Source of the DNA: Liolophura sinensis
Taxonomy: Eukaryota; Mollusca; Polyplacophora; Chitonida; Chitonidae
Assembly: GCF_032854445.1 (NCBI RefSeq)
Contig: NC_088295.1
Span: 63,223,249-63,287,248, forward strand
Direction of reading: 5' to 3'
DNA length: 64,000 nucleotides
Positions 43,746-55,123 of the stretch are shown here, one piece after another. A program made the translations under genes and the position numbers. Every line of letters starts with the position of its first letter. Positions within the stretch are counted from its first letter, which is position 1. The notes below the pieces were generated by a model that saw only the letters and a program-made list of their open reading frames with translations, made no database searches and had not been told where the DNA came from.

Positions 43746-44890
43746 GTCTGATATATCTCCCGACGTATAAGCACTAAACTGGATCGGAACGAGTGGCTGT
43801 AATGCGTATTATAAACCAGTCTAAACTCGAGATTCTTCTCTGAACTACAAGCATGACTCGTACATGGAACTTTACTTAGCCCTGCATCATATATCACACT
43901 TTGTGACCTCTGCCTGGAAAATGTTTTGAACAATCTTGAAATTCAGCAAAAGACATATACTGCAATTGTTTATAGTTATAGAAGATAACCCACCACCAAA
44001 TTACACGTGCTACTGCAAATGCTGATGCCCTAACCGTTATCTTGTGCAAAAAATGTCTTATACGTTAACCTTCCAGTAAGAAATTACATAAGACGTTTTC
44101 CTTGTAACTGAAATAAAAACGAAATTCATATCGCAGAATCTTAAATATTGTCTGATAACCTTATAAACATAGTCATCCACAGGCTCATATATACTTACGT
44201 GTATATATAGCGGTCACATGAAATCGCTCTGTGTATACATTAATATCGTACAACAGGAGGAGAGGAAAAACATGATTCCCATGTAATGCGCTATTAATCG
44301 CCCTTCGTAATCTCTGACTCATGGTTAGGCGCCACAAGTTATGAAAAAAAACCTATCGTAGATTCTTGACATCTGTGAGAATGAAAAATGACAAAAAGGC
44401 GAATTCTAGGGTGTCTTGCTCCAACAACACGCGTTGTTGTTTATTCAGTCCGACAGGTCCCAGTTTATACTTACAGCCGTATGATTTACGCAGCTATCTC
44501 ACATTTGAAGACTTGACAGTGCATATCGTAAATGGAGTTGACCTGAGTCGCTTTATATTCAATTCCGTCGCCGTTTCAGTCTCAGATCTGTTAAATAACA
44601 AGTAAATAGCGTTTTCAGAAAGCGCCCTCATTCGAGTAATCAGTATGATAGACGGTAAACTTCAATGTAAGTGTTTACATGGGGGTAGCTTTTAGCGACG
44701 TTATGCATTTGACCCCTGTTGATAATAGAAGCGGAGAAAGGCGTCAGGCAAGTGTCCACCATTTCCTACCCATATTAAAATAGTTAATGACCCTTAAAAT
44801 GATGATGTCTGGTCTTCTGTACTGTACACAGAATTAACAAGGGGTGTATTAACATAAGGGGGAACACCTTTAAAAAATTTACACGCAGGA

Positions 44891-44910
44891 TTTTTTTTTT
44901 TTTTTTTTTT
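44891..44910. repeat. 20-T homopolymer
   Basis: Uninterrupted T run with no gene or element on either side that would explain it. Confidence 0.85.
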
Positions 44911-45837
44911 GACTGTTCAACCGACATCCTTTGTGGAGATATAAAACCCTCATAGTTGTTGTCATAGTTACAAATTCCATGACAGTGCGACCTATCTCTT
45001 ATGCCGATAAATTTCTTTTACGCAAATAGACGTTCTACCTTCAGCCTGCTTACAAGACGACAGAGCATAAAGGGACACTTAATTATTAAATTATTAAGTT
45101 AAAGTGTATAGTTCATTTGTTAAGTATGATTATAATATATAAACATTACTAGTGAACACATATCTGAGTATAGTTAAGATGCGCCAATCTTTGGAACTGC
45201 AGACATACCTTGCATCAAGGGAGAGAATCTTGTGCCGAGCACCTATTTAGAGAATTGTGGTTTGGCGGGTTCTTTTCACCCATCATATCATGAGTACAAT
45301 TTGTCTTAGGCCACTTATGTTGTTCGGTGGTTAAGTACAATACAGCTTCCCTCTCTACTTAAACAGATTATAATGATTATGGCGGAGCATAAAAAATAAT
45401 AGAGCCGAAACAGCCAAAGGGTTCATTTTTTCCCACTCCGGTATGCCACTAACGGTGGTCTGCTTTGGCCCGTATATCCGATAGTGTATGTGCGTATATA
45501 TATCATGCGCCATTGACTTTTTTTGGCTTTATTTGGTACCAAAAGTGCGCATGTTTTTATCGGCTTGTTTTGCGGGGTTTCCTGAAGGCACAAGGGTCTG
45601 CATCGACCCACCACAGACTGTCGGGAATATAGCGCACACTTCCAGGTGGTCGCATAGGAAGGGGACCCGTGCCAGAGTCGGTGATTAAGCACATCAGTTG
45701 TCCTTATCTTTGACTGACAAATGGTGTACTTTATAGAGTTCACCTAAATTCATTTTGAACTATGGGAACGAAACTGCTAGCAAAATGCCACAAAGTTTGC
45801 CCAATGTTCTCAACCGGAGTGAGTGGAGCCATTCATT

Positions 45838-45840
<3 letters not shown>

Positions 45841-45905
<65 letters not shown>
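45841..45905. repeat. (AT)n(AC)n compound microsatellite
   Basis: About 23 AT units followed by about 9 AC units. Confidence 0.95.
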
Positions 45906-47502
45906 GGCTATCTGGATCAATGTTTTTCCCCGATGCCGATGTCCTATATTTACACACGTACCCATGGGTTAAAAGCTTACCTATCAAACTCCTGTTAGGG
46001 CTAAGTTGGAAATTAATTGAGGACAATTGTATTCAATTGTGAGGGGCCAGCGGAGGTCGAATATTAACAGATAGATGCAGCATAAGCTCCCCAACTGGCA
46101 CGTCATTTCCATCAATCATCCACACTGACAACTGACAGTTCCTGGGACAGACTCGTTAGCATTAAACCAGCCATGAAAACCAGAATTAAACTCCCAGTGT
46201 ATATCATATACAACACCCGGCCTATTCACTCGATGTGTATAAACCCGTCCACCCACTATACACTATACACAGTCCTTGCCATTCACAAATACCTCACACA
46301 AAAACAACCCACGTGCAGATCGTAGAGCGCGCGCACTCCTTAATACATCCATTGGGGTTCACTGTTGCTCAGGTCTAGAAAAAAATGAAACGAAAACAAA
46401 ACTAGCGCTTTTAAATTGCGGACAGTTACTTATATGCATTATTCTGTATTCTTAAGGCGCATATATGCTGAAATTCTATTTGTTATATGCACACCCAAAA
46501 CTTTTTGAGGAGAGGGGAATAAATGATGTGGAGAGTTCAAATTTAAGTGCAGGCTATTATAACTGAAAATACATCTGTCGGTTTTGGCTGCTTTGTGGCC
46601 AAAATTGTATCAAGCATGCGTATATACATATGCAGATGTGTACTAGTTAATACGAAAACTAAGCCCAGTGTGAACAAGTCATTAATACAGATCTCCACAT
46701 ACCAACATGCTATACTATATACAAGCTGGGTGTTCATAAAATGACAGTGCATAGTTGTTACAAGCCACAAACGATGTTAATCTCAAATGTCAAGAATTTT
46801 GTAGCTATCATATACATAGTGAATATCTGAAAACAAAGCTATGGAGATTATCACATCTTCATTGACATCTGTTCTGCTTTCTTTATCCTAGATAAGAAGA
46901 GCTATACCTCAAAATCAAACTTGTTTTGGGTCCATTTCCATTAGGGTCTATTAATGTAAAAACTATGTCTTTATATATGTGTACAATATATATGCATATA
47001 TTCAGTTCCTGACAAGGAATAATTATTACATGTAGTTACAAGTACATGACCTCTGAATAACTAAACATAAAAACGATGCGAGCTGTTGTAGAATACTTGT
47101 CTTTCAATCAATGGAATAATTAACGTGTGACTTCAAACCCCACGTTGGGCATTGAATTTGTCGATTCCATAACTCTCATTGTTCGTGGATCGTTGGTGAC
47201 AATTATTAAGCGGTCGACGACGCTCGTGCGTCCGTTTGCGAAGTCTGACGTTCGTTAAAGACCATTTAGTGGCACGTCGTGTTCGCCAATAACCAGTGGC
47301 ACACTGTTAACCTTCGCCACGGCTAAATATACTATCTCCTTTTACCGACAAATGGAAAATGGATCATCCGGATCACCACCGTGCAAAGTTCAATGGACTA
47401 GGCCTTTTGTGTCTGGTGTCATTGCTAACCTTGTGCGCAGAGTTTCATCAAAATCCGTACATAACTTTCTTAACATCTGATAATGCTGAAGAATCGTTGC
47501 AG

Positions 47503-47580
47503 GACTCGCCCGAAATCCAGCGATAAACGCATGTCGGGCGATATATATATAGCGTTCAACGCTGCATTTCGGGCGAGCCG
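47503..47580. repeat. GC-rich hairpin
   Basis: actcgcccgaaatccagcg (left) pairs with cgctgcatttcgggcgagc (right) with one or two mismatches, around a loop of about 36 bases that itself holds a second gtcgggcg. It directly precedes a SINE fragment. Confidence 0.75.
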
Positions 47581-47585
47581 CTGTG

Positions 47586-47663
47586 AGTATGGTTGCCGGC
47601 AGTATAAGTGAAATATTTTTGAATACGGCGTAAAACACCAATCAACTATATAGATAAATAAAT
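47586..47663 (+). repeat. SINE 3' fragment
   Basis: agtataagtgaaatattttt and acggcgtaaaacaccaatca with a short degenerate tail. It abuts the hairpin at 47503-47580. Confidence 0.75.
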
Positions 47664-48749
47664 CATATTTGTTTCAAACATCTGTGTTGGTAGCACTGAC
47701 TATATGCTTATACACTGAATTATATAGGTGTTCGTTTCAGTATGACTTAATGCTAGTATATGTCAATGGTGATAACGTAAAGTGTGTATGGAACCGACCC
47801 GGAGCCTGTCTGTCTGCAGGTAATGCAATAAACAGCGACAATATCTTGAGTTTCTAGTCTTTATTCTTTATTCATGTTAGCCATTTAAACAGCTTAAATA
47901 CCGTTGCCCCTTACATAATAGAGACATACGCAATGCAGTGCTCGAGACTTTGGCTTTGCACCAAACCTCTAATACCATTTATCCTGTATTATTTCGTAAA
48001 GATTGACGCCGTTGTAAATTATCCAAAACCAGAATCTGCAGCACTGACCTTTGCAGTATACGACATTTAAAAAACATCTATGCCGCCTTGCTGCTTAATC
48101 TTTATATCCCCATCTTCGATTCTTCCGTCGCCTTCAACTTCGACCATTATCGTCATTTGATACAGGTGCTGTGGAGTGTCTACGCGGGAAGTGAAGTGTC
48201 GACCAGGAGTCAGTACTTCTGTAACCGTTGAAGGGGGGTAATTTAATCAGACTATCGGATGTCAGCATTGCGTGCTAAAACTATCCCTATACCAGCTTAC
48301 CTGTCTCATTAGACTGCCAGTCTGAGCACTTTGTCGTGTCATACAATAAAACACTCCACCAAAAATATCGCCGACTATAATCGGTACAGGAAAACACTTA
48401 TTCCAGCTCCACGTTTATTAACATAGGATCGTTCGTATAATTGGCCGACTTATGAACGATTTAATGGGGTCAGTGGGGTGGAAATGCTGCAGTCAATTCC
48501 ACTCTGAAGGTGTCTGCCCAAATCTATCACCAATTTCACGTATTTTGTCACGGCGATGGATATTTCCTCAAGGATCGTAATTAGTGTCATAGTTAGTATA
48601 TCTTGGTACTCGCGCGCAAATTAAGCGTATGTACTACACCGTAACGCCATCTTATATGAGCACTGACACTGCCACTTATCCTTTCCCACTACCTTAACTT
48701 TGCAGAAATCTAGCTGCCCACAGGTCAATAACACTCAATGTTTTAGTCA

Positions 48750-49138
48750 TTTTTTTTTAATTTGATTGTTATTTAACGCCACGCTAAAATTTTTTTGCAC
48801 TTATACGATGGCTGTTAGTTTTATGGGTGGAGGAAATCGGAGAGCCTGAAGTAAACCACCGGACAAGATACTGGCTAATTTTACCGATGTGTGACGTAAG
48901 ATGAGTTCACCAAGAACTCATGAAGATTGAGAGTACGGCAATCCACAAATCCCTTGCCGCAGGCCGGATTTGAATCAACACCTGGTAAACTTTCCCACAT
49001 GCAAGTGATACACAGATATGTATACTATATTGGTGGCGGTGTTCTGCAGTTAGCGTAAGATTGTGCAAACGCTCACAGTCCTTGTCTGTTGAAAGACAAG
49101 CGCCTCTATAGCCACTACATTACGACTCAACCACCCCT
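48750..49138 (-). repeat. Old SINE copy with extra sequence
   Basis: Minus-strand tail (tttaatttgattgttattta), central domain (tatgggtggaggaaatcgg), a B-box-like ggatttgaatc near 48970 and a head-like end at about 49100-49138. It is longer than the reference element, so a diverged subfamily or a nested insertion is likely. Confidence 0.5.
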
Positions 49139-49204
49139 AGTTATTATCGTACCGGTACGCACTGTGATAGTTATATACATATTAATCGGGGCCCAGATGA
49201 AATA

Positions 49205-49237
49205 CCCCCCCCCCACCACCACCCCCCCCCCCACCCC
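49205..49237. repeat. C-rich tract
   Basis: Runs of C interrupted by CCACCACC. The complementary strand has several G-runs, so a G-quadruplex is possible there. Confidence 0.8.
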
Positions 49238-49974
49238 AATAATAATTGGCATGTGATTTTTTGTTCACATGTATTAATTTTAATAAATTTTCATTTTTGA
49301 GCATAGCCTAATTAGCATGGAAGTGATATGAATCGAAAATATGTGTTAATTTTTCATTTTTTATATCTAACGGTATTGGATCTGCAAGGCCGCGACATTG
49401 TTGAGGGCTAAGAAATAGTGTTTGCTAGAGATGTAAAAAGATATCCCTAAACACACACTCAGAGGAATAAACAAACAGAAACAACAGATGCTTTTAAAGG
49501 TCGTTTTAACGGACTAATAACACCAGTATGTATGTATGTACATGTAGTCTACGTGTTCTCAACTTAAGCTAAGCCTGTGATCAACCTCTATTTCTCTACG
49601 ACTATGACTTGCAGAGTTTTTTCACATTTGCTTTCGATAGATTATCTAGATAGACTATATCAGCAAATTATTAAACAGTGCTGGAAGAAAATATACATGT
49701 ATATCACTTGAATTCTTAGTGTTCATGCAACTACAAATGTCTCGATCGGCATGATGGCCTGTGAGAAGGCCTAGATTCCAGAAGTCCCGTTAAATATATA
49801 ATGATGTACATGCAGTTTTGTTTGGCTAACTTCAAGTAGTAGGACATGCCATGAATATTTTCTACCATGGCGGCTCTGTTTATCACATATCCGTAGTCTA
49901 CTACGTACAGCACAGGTACTTTAATCCTGATACTGAATCCAAGTTGATATGGCAGTTCATTTTCTGGGGCGAGT

Positions 49975-50081
49975 AAACCACGTGGGTTTGTTTACGGAAG
50001 CTCAGTGCACGCATTGCTGGTATCGCAGATTGAGCCTGGCTGGTATCTGATTGGTTCAAAATGAGCGAAGCCAACCCCAAA
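49975..50081 (+). promoter_or_regulatory. Probable TMEM135 proximal promoter
   Basis: The stretch just upstream of the first TMEM135 exon contains a palindromic E-box CACGTG (49979-49984), an inverted CCAAT box ATTGG (50050-50054) and, overlapping the start codon, CAAAATGGCGG (50078-50088), close to the YY1/TISU consensus. No TATA box is visible. A YY1/TISU-type start implies a TATA-less promoter with a short 5' UTR, so transcription probably begins within a few tens of bases of 50082. That transcription start is inference; the motifs are seen. Confidence 0.5.
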
Positions 50082-50229
50082 ATGGCGGTCTTTAGTAAAC
50101 CTCTAACGTTATCAAATAGTTGCTATGAAATTGGGCATACATGGACTCCGCACTGCACGACAGCAGCCAAGAGTGTTGCTGTGTCTTGCTACTATCAGGC
50201 GTTCAAAATATACGTCCTCGCTTTATGTG
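50082..50229 (+). CDS. Tmem135: TMEM135 exon 1 (start codon, cysteine-rich N-terminus)
   Basis: This exon encodes residues 1-49 of a TMEM135 (transmembrane protein 135) orthologue plus one base of codon 50. TMEM135 is a multipass organelle membrane protein of about 450 residues, linked in vertebrates to mitochondrial fission and peroxisomal lipid handling. The translation starts MAVFSK and reaches CYEIGHTWTPHC at residues 14-25, matching the CYEIGHTW..(S)C signature near the vertebrate N-terminus and the start of the family's Cys-rich domain. It ends AFKIYVLALC, aligning with the vertebrate LKIYAPLYL stretch. The ATG lies in a YY1/TISU-like context. The donor GGTGAGT is canonical and leaves phase 1. 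Direct splicing to the exon at 51975 would put that exon out of its conserved frame, so an extra small exon or a one-base error must lie between them. Identification is strong; the downstream splice partner is uncertain. Confidence 0.88.
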
Positions 50230-50987
50230 GTGAGTGGTAGCAATCGTGCATAACTTAGCGATGTAATCATGTTGCTGTTGTTGTTGCAAATGCTATCGCC
50301 GTATCGGTTGAATGCTGTACAGTGCAGCTGCACTGTTTACGAAGACATCACCTATCACCCCACTTACAAGATGATAGAAACAACAAGAAAGTAGTTTCAA
50401 TGGACTTTTAATTTGCTGGCACACAATATGTTAACATCACACAATAATATGTAAGCTTACCCCAGAACAAAACTTCTACCCTCACACAGGCTCAGTCACT
50501 GTCAGACAACTGGGTACAGGGGTACGGGACGTTTTTAGTTCGGGACATTTTTACTTCAGGACATTTCACTCCAGCATATTTTCACCCCTGGCTATGTTCT
50601 CCCCCTTGCCTCCAATTTCCCCTCCTTGTCCGATTCTCCTGAACGGTCTCAATAGAAGCTCTTCAAGAATTAGCTCCAAAAAGACTCCAACTCCTTTTCT
50701 TATGCTGGCCAGGTGTCATAGTCTCGTCGCTTACAGTGTTAATTGCGTACTCAACAGATGTCCAATCCGATTGTCTTTGTTATCAAAGTCTCGTGCAAAT
50801 GAAAGGACACCGAGCTAAAGGCCTGCTTTCTGCACTCACAACAGCACCACTATATGTCCCAACTTGCTTTAGAATAGATTTATTATAGCGATTTAGGCTC
50901 CCACAGCACACTTTTTTTTTTTTTCTCGGCCATTTTTGCCATCTTCCCCACTTCCTCTACTATGAAGTGGGACGTAGCCCGCTCAAG

Positions 50988-51041
50988 ATGGCGGCAGTGG
51001 CTTTGCAAATGGCTGGTTGGTCAGATGTGCGCATAAAAGTG
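50988..51041 (+). CDS. Tmem135: Candidate alternative first exon or microexon of TMEM135
   Basis: An ATG sits inside CAAGATGGCGGC (50984-50995), an exact match to the TISU consensus SAASATGGCGGC, and is followed by 18 open codons (MAAVALQMAGWSDVRIKV) and a perfect donor GTAAGT at 51042. The exon ends in phase 0 and joins the exon at 51975 in the frame that is conserved in TMEM135. If used, it would make a protein lacking the CYEIGHTW N-terminus. Alternatively, only its last 17 bases (51025-51041, after a weak tcag acceptor) could act as a microexon: 17 bases take phase 1 from exon 1 to phase 0, restoring the frame but inserting about six residues (DVRIKV) in a hydrophobic segment. The peptide itself has no recognisable homology, so this rests on motifs and phase only. 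Confidence 0.4.
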
Positions 51042-51482
51042 GTAAGTACTACACAGCGCTGAGGGTCATTCTGTCTGAGAGGGTCTTTAAAAGTCATGGA
51101 ATTGTATCAAGTATTGTGGTGCATGGACACTGTTATGGCTGCATTATTAATAGTTTATTTACAAATACAAGTTTTGGAATAAGAGACAAAACTTACTAGA
51201 GTACAAAATACTGCTTGAAAGAATGTGAAGGTGCAATAGCAACTTTTGCCAAAAAAATCTTTGAGGTACTTAAGACTTCTAAAACCCATAAAAGGTTGCA
51301 TAAAGAGAGGCTATCAGGAACCTTTACACATAAAAGTTGACTAACATCTGTTAGGAACACCTGCAATGACACTGGTGTACCGCTTCGGTGCAGTAATTGT
51401 TACAAACATCTGTCTGGAAGTTGGGGACATCTGGAAACAAACCCGGATCTAGGTAAAGACTTAAAAAGGCACTTGTTGTTCC

Positions 51483-51715
51483 CTCCCTAAACGCTCAGAA
51501 TTGAGAGCTTAGGGCAAAGAAACATGGCTGGTTGGCCAGGTGTCAGTATAATGTGAATGGGTGAGGTGTCATGTGTGGTGTCTTTGACATGGACTCGCCC
51601 TACCAAAAGATGACACAGTATATATTTGCACACACCTAATGGCTTGTCCGTCATTTTACTGAAAAATTGTTAAGTATGACATAAAACCCAAACAGGATAA
51701 GCAGGATTAATGTTG
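51483..51715 (+). repeat. Family B repeat in TMEM135 intron 1
   Basis: Contains acatggctggttggccaggt, gtcagtataatgtgaatggg and a 3' end with tgacataaaacccaaac. It ends about 260 bases before exon 2. Confidence 0.65.
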
Positions 51716-51974
51716 GTTAAGTTGTGAAGATGTCTGGTGTACCCTTATTCCTTACATAGCAGTAGTTCATCATGGTGTGTTGATTGAATTCATTTTGTTT
51801 TATTCGTCACTAGCTGTAACAGTTCATTGATCTGAAATTGAAAAAATCAGTTGTTCTGGATCTGTGTATGTTGCTGTGTACAAGTATTTGAGTGTCAAGC
51901 CTAACACCTTGCTAAGTGCTTTTTACTTATATATCCGTGATGTCTCATTCCTTATAATCATGCATATTTTATAG

Positions 51975-52101
51975 GTCGCTGCCCTTCTTCGAAGGAAAGG
52001 ATTAAAATACTGGAAGAACAAACTTTTATATGAAATTCTTCAGTCTACGCTTTTCCTCGGGACCAATGGCTGTCTCTTCATCTCATTCTTTTGTGTTTGG
52101 A
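51975..52101 (+). CDS. Tmem135: TMEM135 exon 2
   Basis: In the frame beginning with the first base, this exon encodes 42 residues running VAALLRRKGLKYW, then LYEILQSTLFLGTNG, then ISFFCVW. It aligns throughout with vertebrate TMEM135 (AAILRKRKLDYY / [26 protein letters not shown]). It contains the basic cytosolic loop and the following hydrophobic segment. The acceptor is ttttatag and the donor is GTATGT. With these canonical sites the conserved frame starts in phase 0 and ends in phase 1, whereas exon 1 ends in phase 1 and both following exons need phase 2. The exon length (127 bases) fits its neighbours, but the frame inside is shifted one base at both ends. Canonical joining to either next exon would hit a stop within three codons. 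Homology is strong; exact edges are unresolved. Confidence 0.85.
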
Positions 52102-54267
52102 GTATGTTTTTTAAAATTATTTTCTTAAGCTTTCTTTAAGCTGCTGCCAAGGAATGTTATAAATTTAAAAGCTCTGAATCGTCCTGCTGATAAAACTGCA
52201 TTTCATTTTTGTCCTTCATTATTGAAGTAGTTTTTGAACATACAGTACATTAAATCTCTTGAATCCAGGCAAAAATGGCTTGATATTTTCTGTTTTAGTT
52301 ATCCTGTTTCCTAAACCTTTTTGCCTATGAAGGAGCAAATGTCAGCACCATTTATGCACATTTTAATTCGATTTTTGGAGACAAAACTACACTGGTTGGG
52401 CTGTTCAATTTCAGGTCTTGACAAAAAGTATAAGTTTATTATTCTACACAGAATGTCCTCAGGATATGCATAAACAAACATCTTGCAAACAAACGAAAGG
52501 GTTAAAGAATTACAGCATGAGGTTTTTATTTATATTTATTTATGGATTTATTCTTAGGAGTCATCGGCCATCCAAGTAATGCTTTTAAAAATTCATTTCC
52601 CTTGTCTGTGTATATTATTTACCAATGCTTGCAAAGCTTTTTACTTTGTCATTTGAAAATACAAGTATGTCCTATGACTTTCGCTATTGCACACTATTGG
52701 TAGCATATTTAGTGGTACACCAATGCACATATTCACATTGCTTGTTACAGTTTTATCTGGTAGACTTTTTGATAACTGTTAAGCCAAGTTCTGCATGTAC
52801 TTACATGTACATAGTTACGTTCAAGTATCATAGGCATTGGGGGTACAATACTGCTATAAGAGACTTGATTTACGAAAAAAAAAAAAGGCGACATTTTGAA
52901 TTGCGTACACGCTCTACTACAGACTGTAATGCTTACAGATGTCTACAGGACCTGTATGCTGCGATGTTGCTGACTATGTGCATGTAACGATGTATGAGTT
53001 TTGTAAGACAAATGACTTGTAAGTTCTAACCCTTAATCTCTTTGATGTAAAACCTAACTGAAGTAGGTAATGAAATCTGAAACCTGGCTTCAGATGATAA
53101 AAGGTAGAAATGATTGTAAATGTGCAATCAGTTCATAAGAAAGAATTGCCATGAAGGTTCATTTGAAGGAGTGCAAAATGTGAAGGTAATCCACTGATGC
53201 AAAAGTAGTTATTTGCACATTTCTGTAACCCGGTTCAAGAAATTACTGGGTGTACATGTAAGTAATGTTAATGGCATTAACTCACATTGTATTTATCTGA
53301 ATTGTATGTGGAATTCTATTCTCAACGTGGGAGTTAACTCGAGTATACAACAAATAGGTCACAATGAAAATATGTCCTGAATGTTGTAAAAAGTGCAATT
53401 TACCATCAAACAGTGTTATAAATGCCTTGGTTTGCCAGATTGGCTAAATTTTGTACATCCTTCTTTTGAAATTGTAATAAAGAACAGTGTTTGCATCTCT
53501 GCTACAAAGATGTGTACATGTGTAACCATTTTTGTGACACTATATCAGAACCCATCCACCTCCCCCTCCTCCCGCCCACACCCCATCCACCAAAACAACA
53601 GCGTTTTTCAAGAATCTCCTCTATTTCTATCAAAAGAAGTACGAAGGCAAGTTATGTTACATCTGAGAAGACTACACACTAAGCTTCACCTGGTTATTAG
53701 TACATATATGCTCAGGCTGTCCATGAATGGATCATCCCATGTTCATAATAACCACTGCGGATGCCAGAAATGCCGGTAAAGTATATCCTCAGTAAGCAGT
53801 CTTTGTAGATGAAAATAATTTTTACATGTCTGTGGTTGACAGCCTTGGCCCGTCGTAAGAAGTAGTCTCCATGGTAAATGCGTTTGATGTGCCGTTGCAA
53901 CAGCTTTGTAAGACGGATGCTAAAAGTGAAACAAGTATGCGGTGACAGTACCTAAATTATGAACTCTTTCTTAATGCTATACTCCATGTGCTTATCAAGT
54001 AACATGATGCATTCAAGTGCCTGAAAGTCAACAAAACAGCAGGAACTCTGAATATTTCAGTCACCATTTTTGCGGGGTAATCTTCATACCAGTTTAAATA
54101 TGTAGCAATGGTAATGTTCTTCTTCTTATCAAGATATAAACTTCCAGTAAAAGTTGACTTCAGTATTCAGAGTTTTTCCTCTTTGTTTGATCTGTAGTGA
54201 TATTTCCTTTTCGGGTGATAAAGCTGTCCATCTCTCTTCTTGTCCTTGATAGTGTTTTTAATTTCAG
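52102..54267 (+). other. TMEM135 intron 2
   Basis: Two kilobases of AT-rich sequence, with open stretches at 52625-52987 and 53393-53779 that have no coding character I recognise. An exon of length 1 mod 3 hidden here could reconcile the phases of exons 2 and 3, but no convincing one was seen. Confidence 0.55.
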
Positions 54268-54357
54268 GAGATTGACAGGATTTTTCTTTTTCTACAATGC
54301 CCTTGTATGTGGCATTCCAGCTTGTGCATTAGGTGTTCAGATTGAAAGGAAATCAAG
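54268..54357 (+). CDS. Tmem135: TMEM135 exon 3a (divergent copy of duplicated exon)
   Basis: A 90-base exon with a good polypyrimidine tract and ttcag acceptor, encoding RLTGFFFFYN, a hydrophobic segment with a central proline (GIPACALGVQ) and the ending IERKS, followed by AG and the donor gtatca. It takes one base to complete an incoming codon and leaves two, exactly like exon 3b downstream. The pattern basic-L-x-G, about 20 hydrophobic residues, then (I/L)ERKS(R) is shared with exon 3b and with the single corresponding segment of vertebrate TMEM135 (KILGK ... ALPASYVAILIERKSR). It is the less vertebrate-like copy, and its donor is the weaker of the two. Including both exons keeps frame but adds a second hydrophobic segment, so use as an alternative to 3b is the likeliest reading. 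Confidence 0.78.
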
Positions 54358-55123
54358 GTATCAGTATATATAGTGCTGTAACTGTTCATTATCAGAGGTA
54401 CATGGTGTTTTGGGTTTTATATATAACCACTGACCAAGTAACAACACTCTGGGACTAAACACACTGACTGGTGGCTTTTACCTGTAAGCATTTTTCAGAT
54501 GTCAAAGTCTCCTTGATTCTGATTCATCAATTCACCTTATATGTCACTTAACAGTACTTTGTGAAATTTGATTACTTAAGAATTGGCATCAGAAGTGTCA
54601 TATTAAGGCCTTTATGTGCCTCAGAAATTGCATTTTTACATACCGAACTTATGAATGGATTCAACAGAGGTTATGAGGGATTGAATAACTGCTCTTATGG
54701 TTTTTGTTAAAAGCTCATGAAATTGAGATGGCAAAGTGGTCCATGATAAATGCACCCCTATATATACACACAAATGCATTTTCTGCTAAATATTCTCAAA
54801 TTTGAGAAGTTGATGACAGTCAGTATGGTTTGTCCCTATGCTCATCTGCTTGCTTACTGTCCTGTCTTTTTAACCTACTCCACAGATAAACCCAGGGGAT
54901 TCTGAACACTGCTTTGAGCTGCTTACTTTCCTGAGCATTTCTGAATGATTTCCTGAGCATTTTGTGCATCTTTCCTACCTTGGCTTGTAGGTTATTGTGC
55001 CAATACCTGCTTACAGTACAAATGATCATATTTTCATTTTTAGTAGTGAAACCACCATACTCTTTATTTGCCTTGTATGTTCTCTGATTTATGACTCCTT
55101 AACCTTTCTCCTGTTTTTCCTAG

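Larger units (their letters stand above)
50230..51974 (+). other. TMEM135 intron 1 region
   Basis: Intron between exons 1 and 2, apart from the candidate first exon at 50988. 50520-50580 holds three imperfect 17-base units of the type gggac.tttttagttc. A T-rich run lies at about 50909-50926. A dispersed tRNA-SINE-like repeat is annotated separately at 51483-51715. No other exon was recognised. Confidence 0.6.

Noticed and set aside
51392-51452. Possible exon with CLEVGDIW resembling TMEM135 CYEIGHTW
   Set aside because: It follows a tgcag but is out of frame after any upstream exon and ends in an in-frame TAG at its would-be donor. The true CYEIGHTW motif is found at 50121-50144.
53393-53779. 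128-codon open frame in TMEM135 intron 2
   Set aside because: Proline- and serine-rich low-complexity stretch overlapped by another open frame; no homology and no splice sites at sensible phases.
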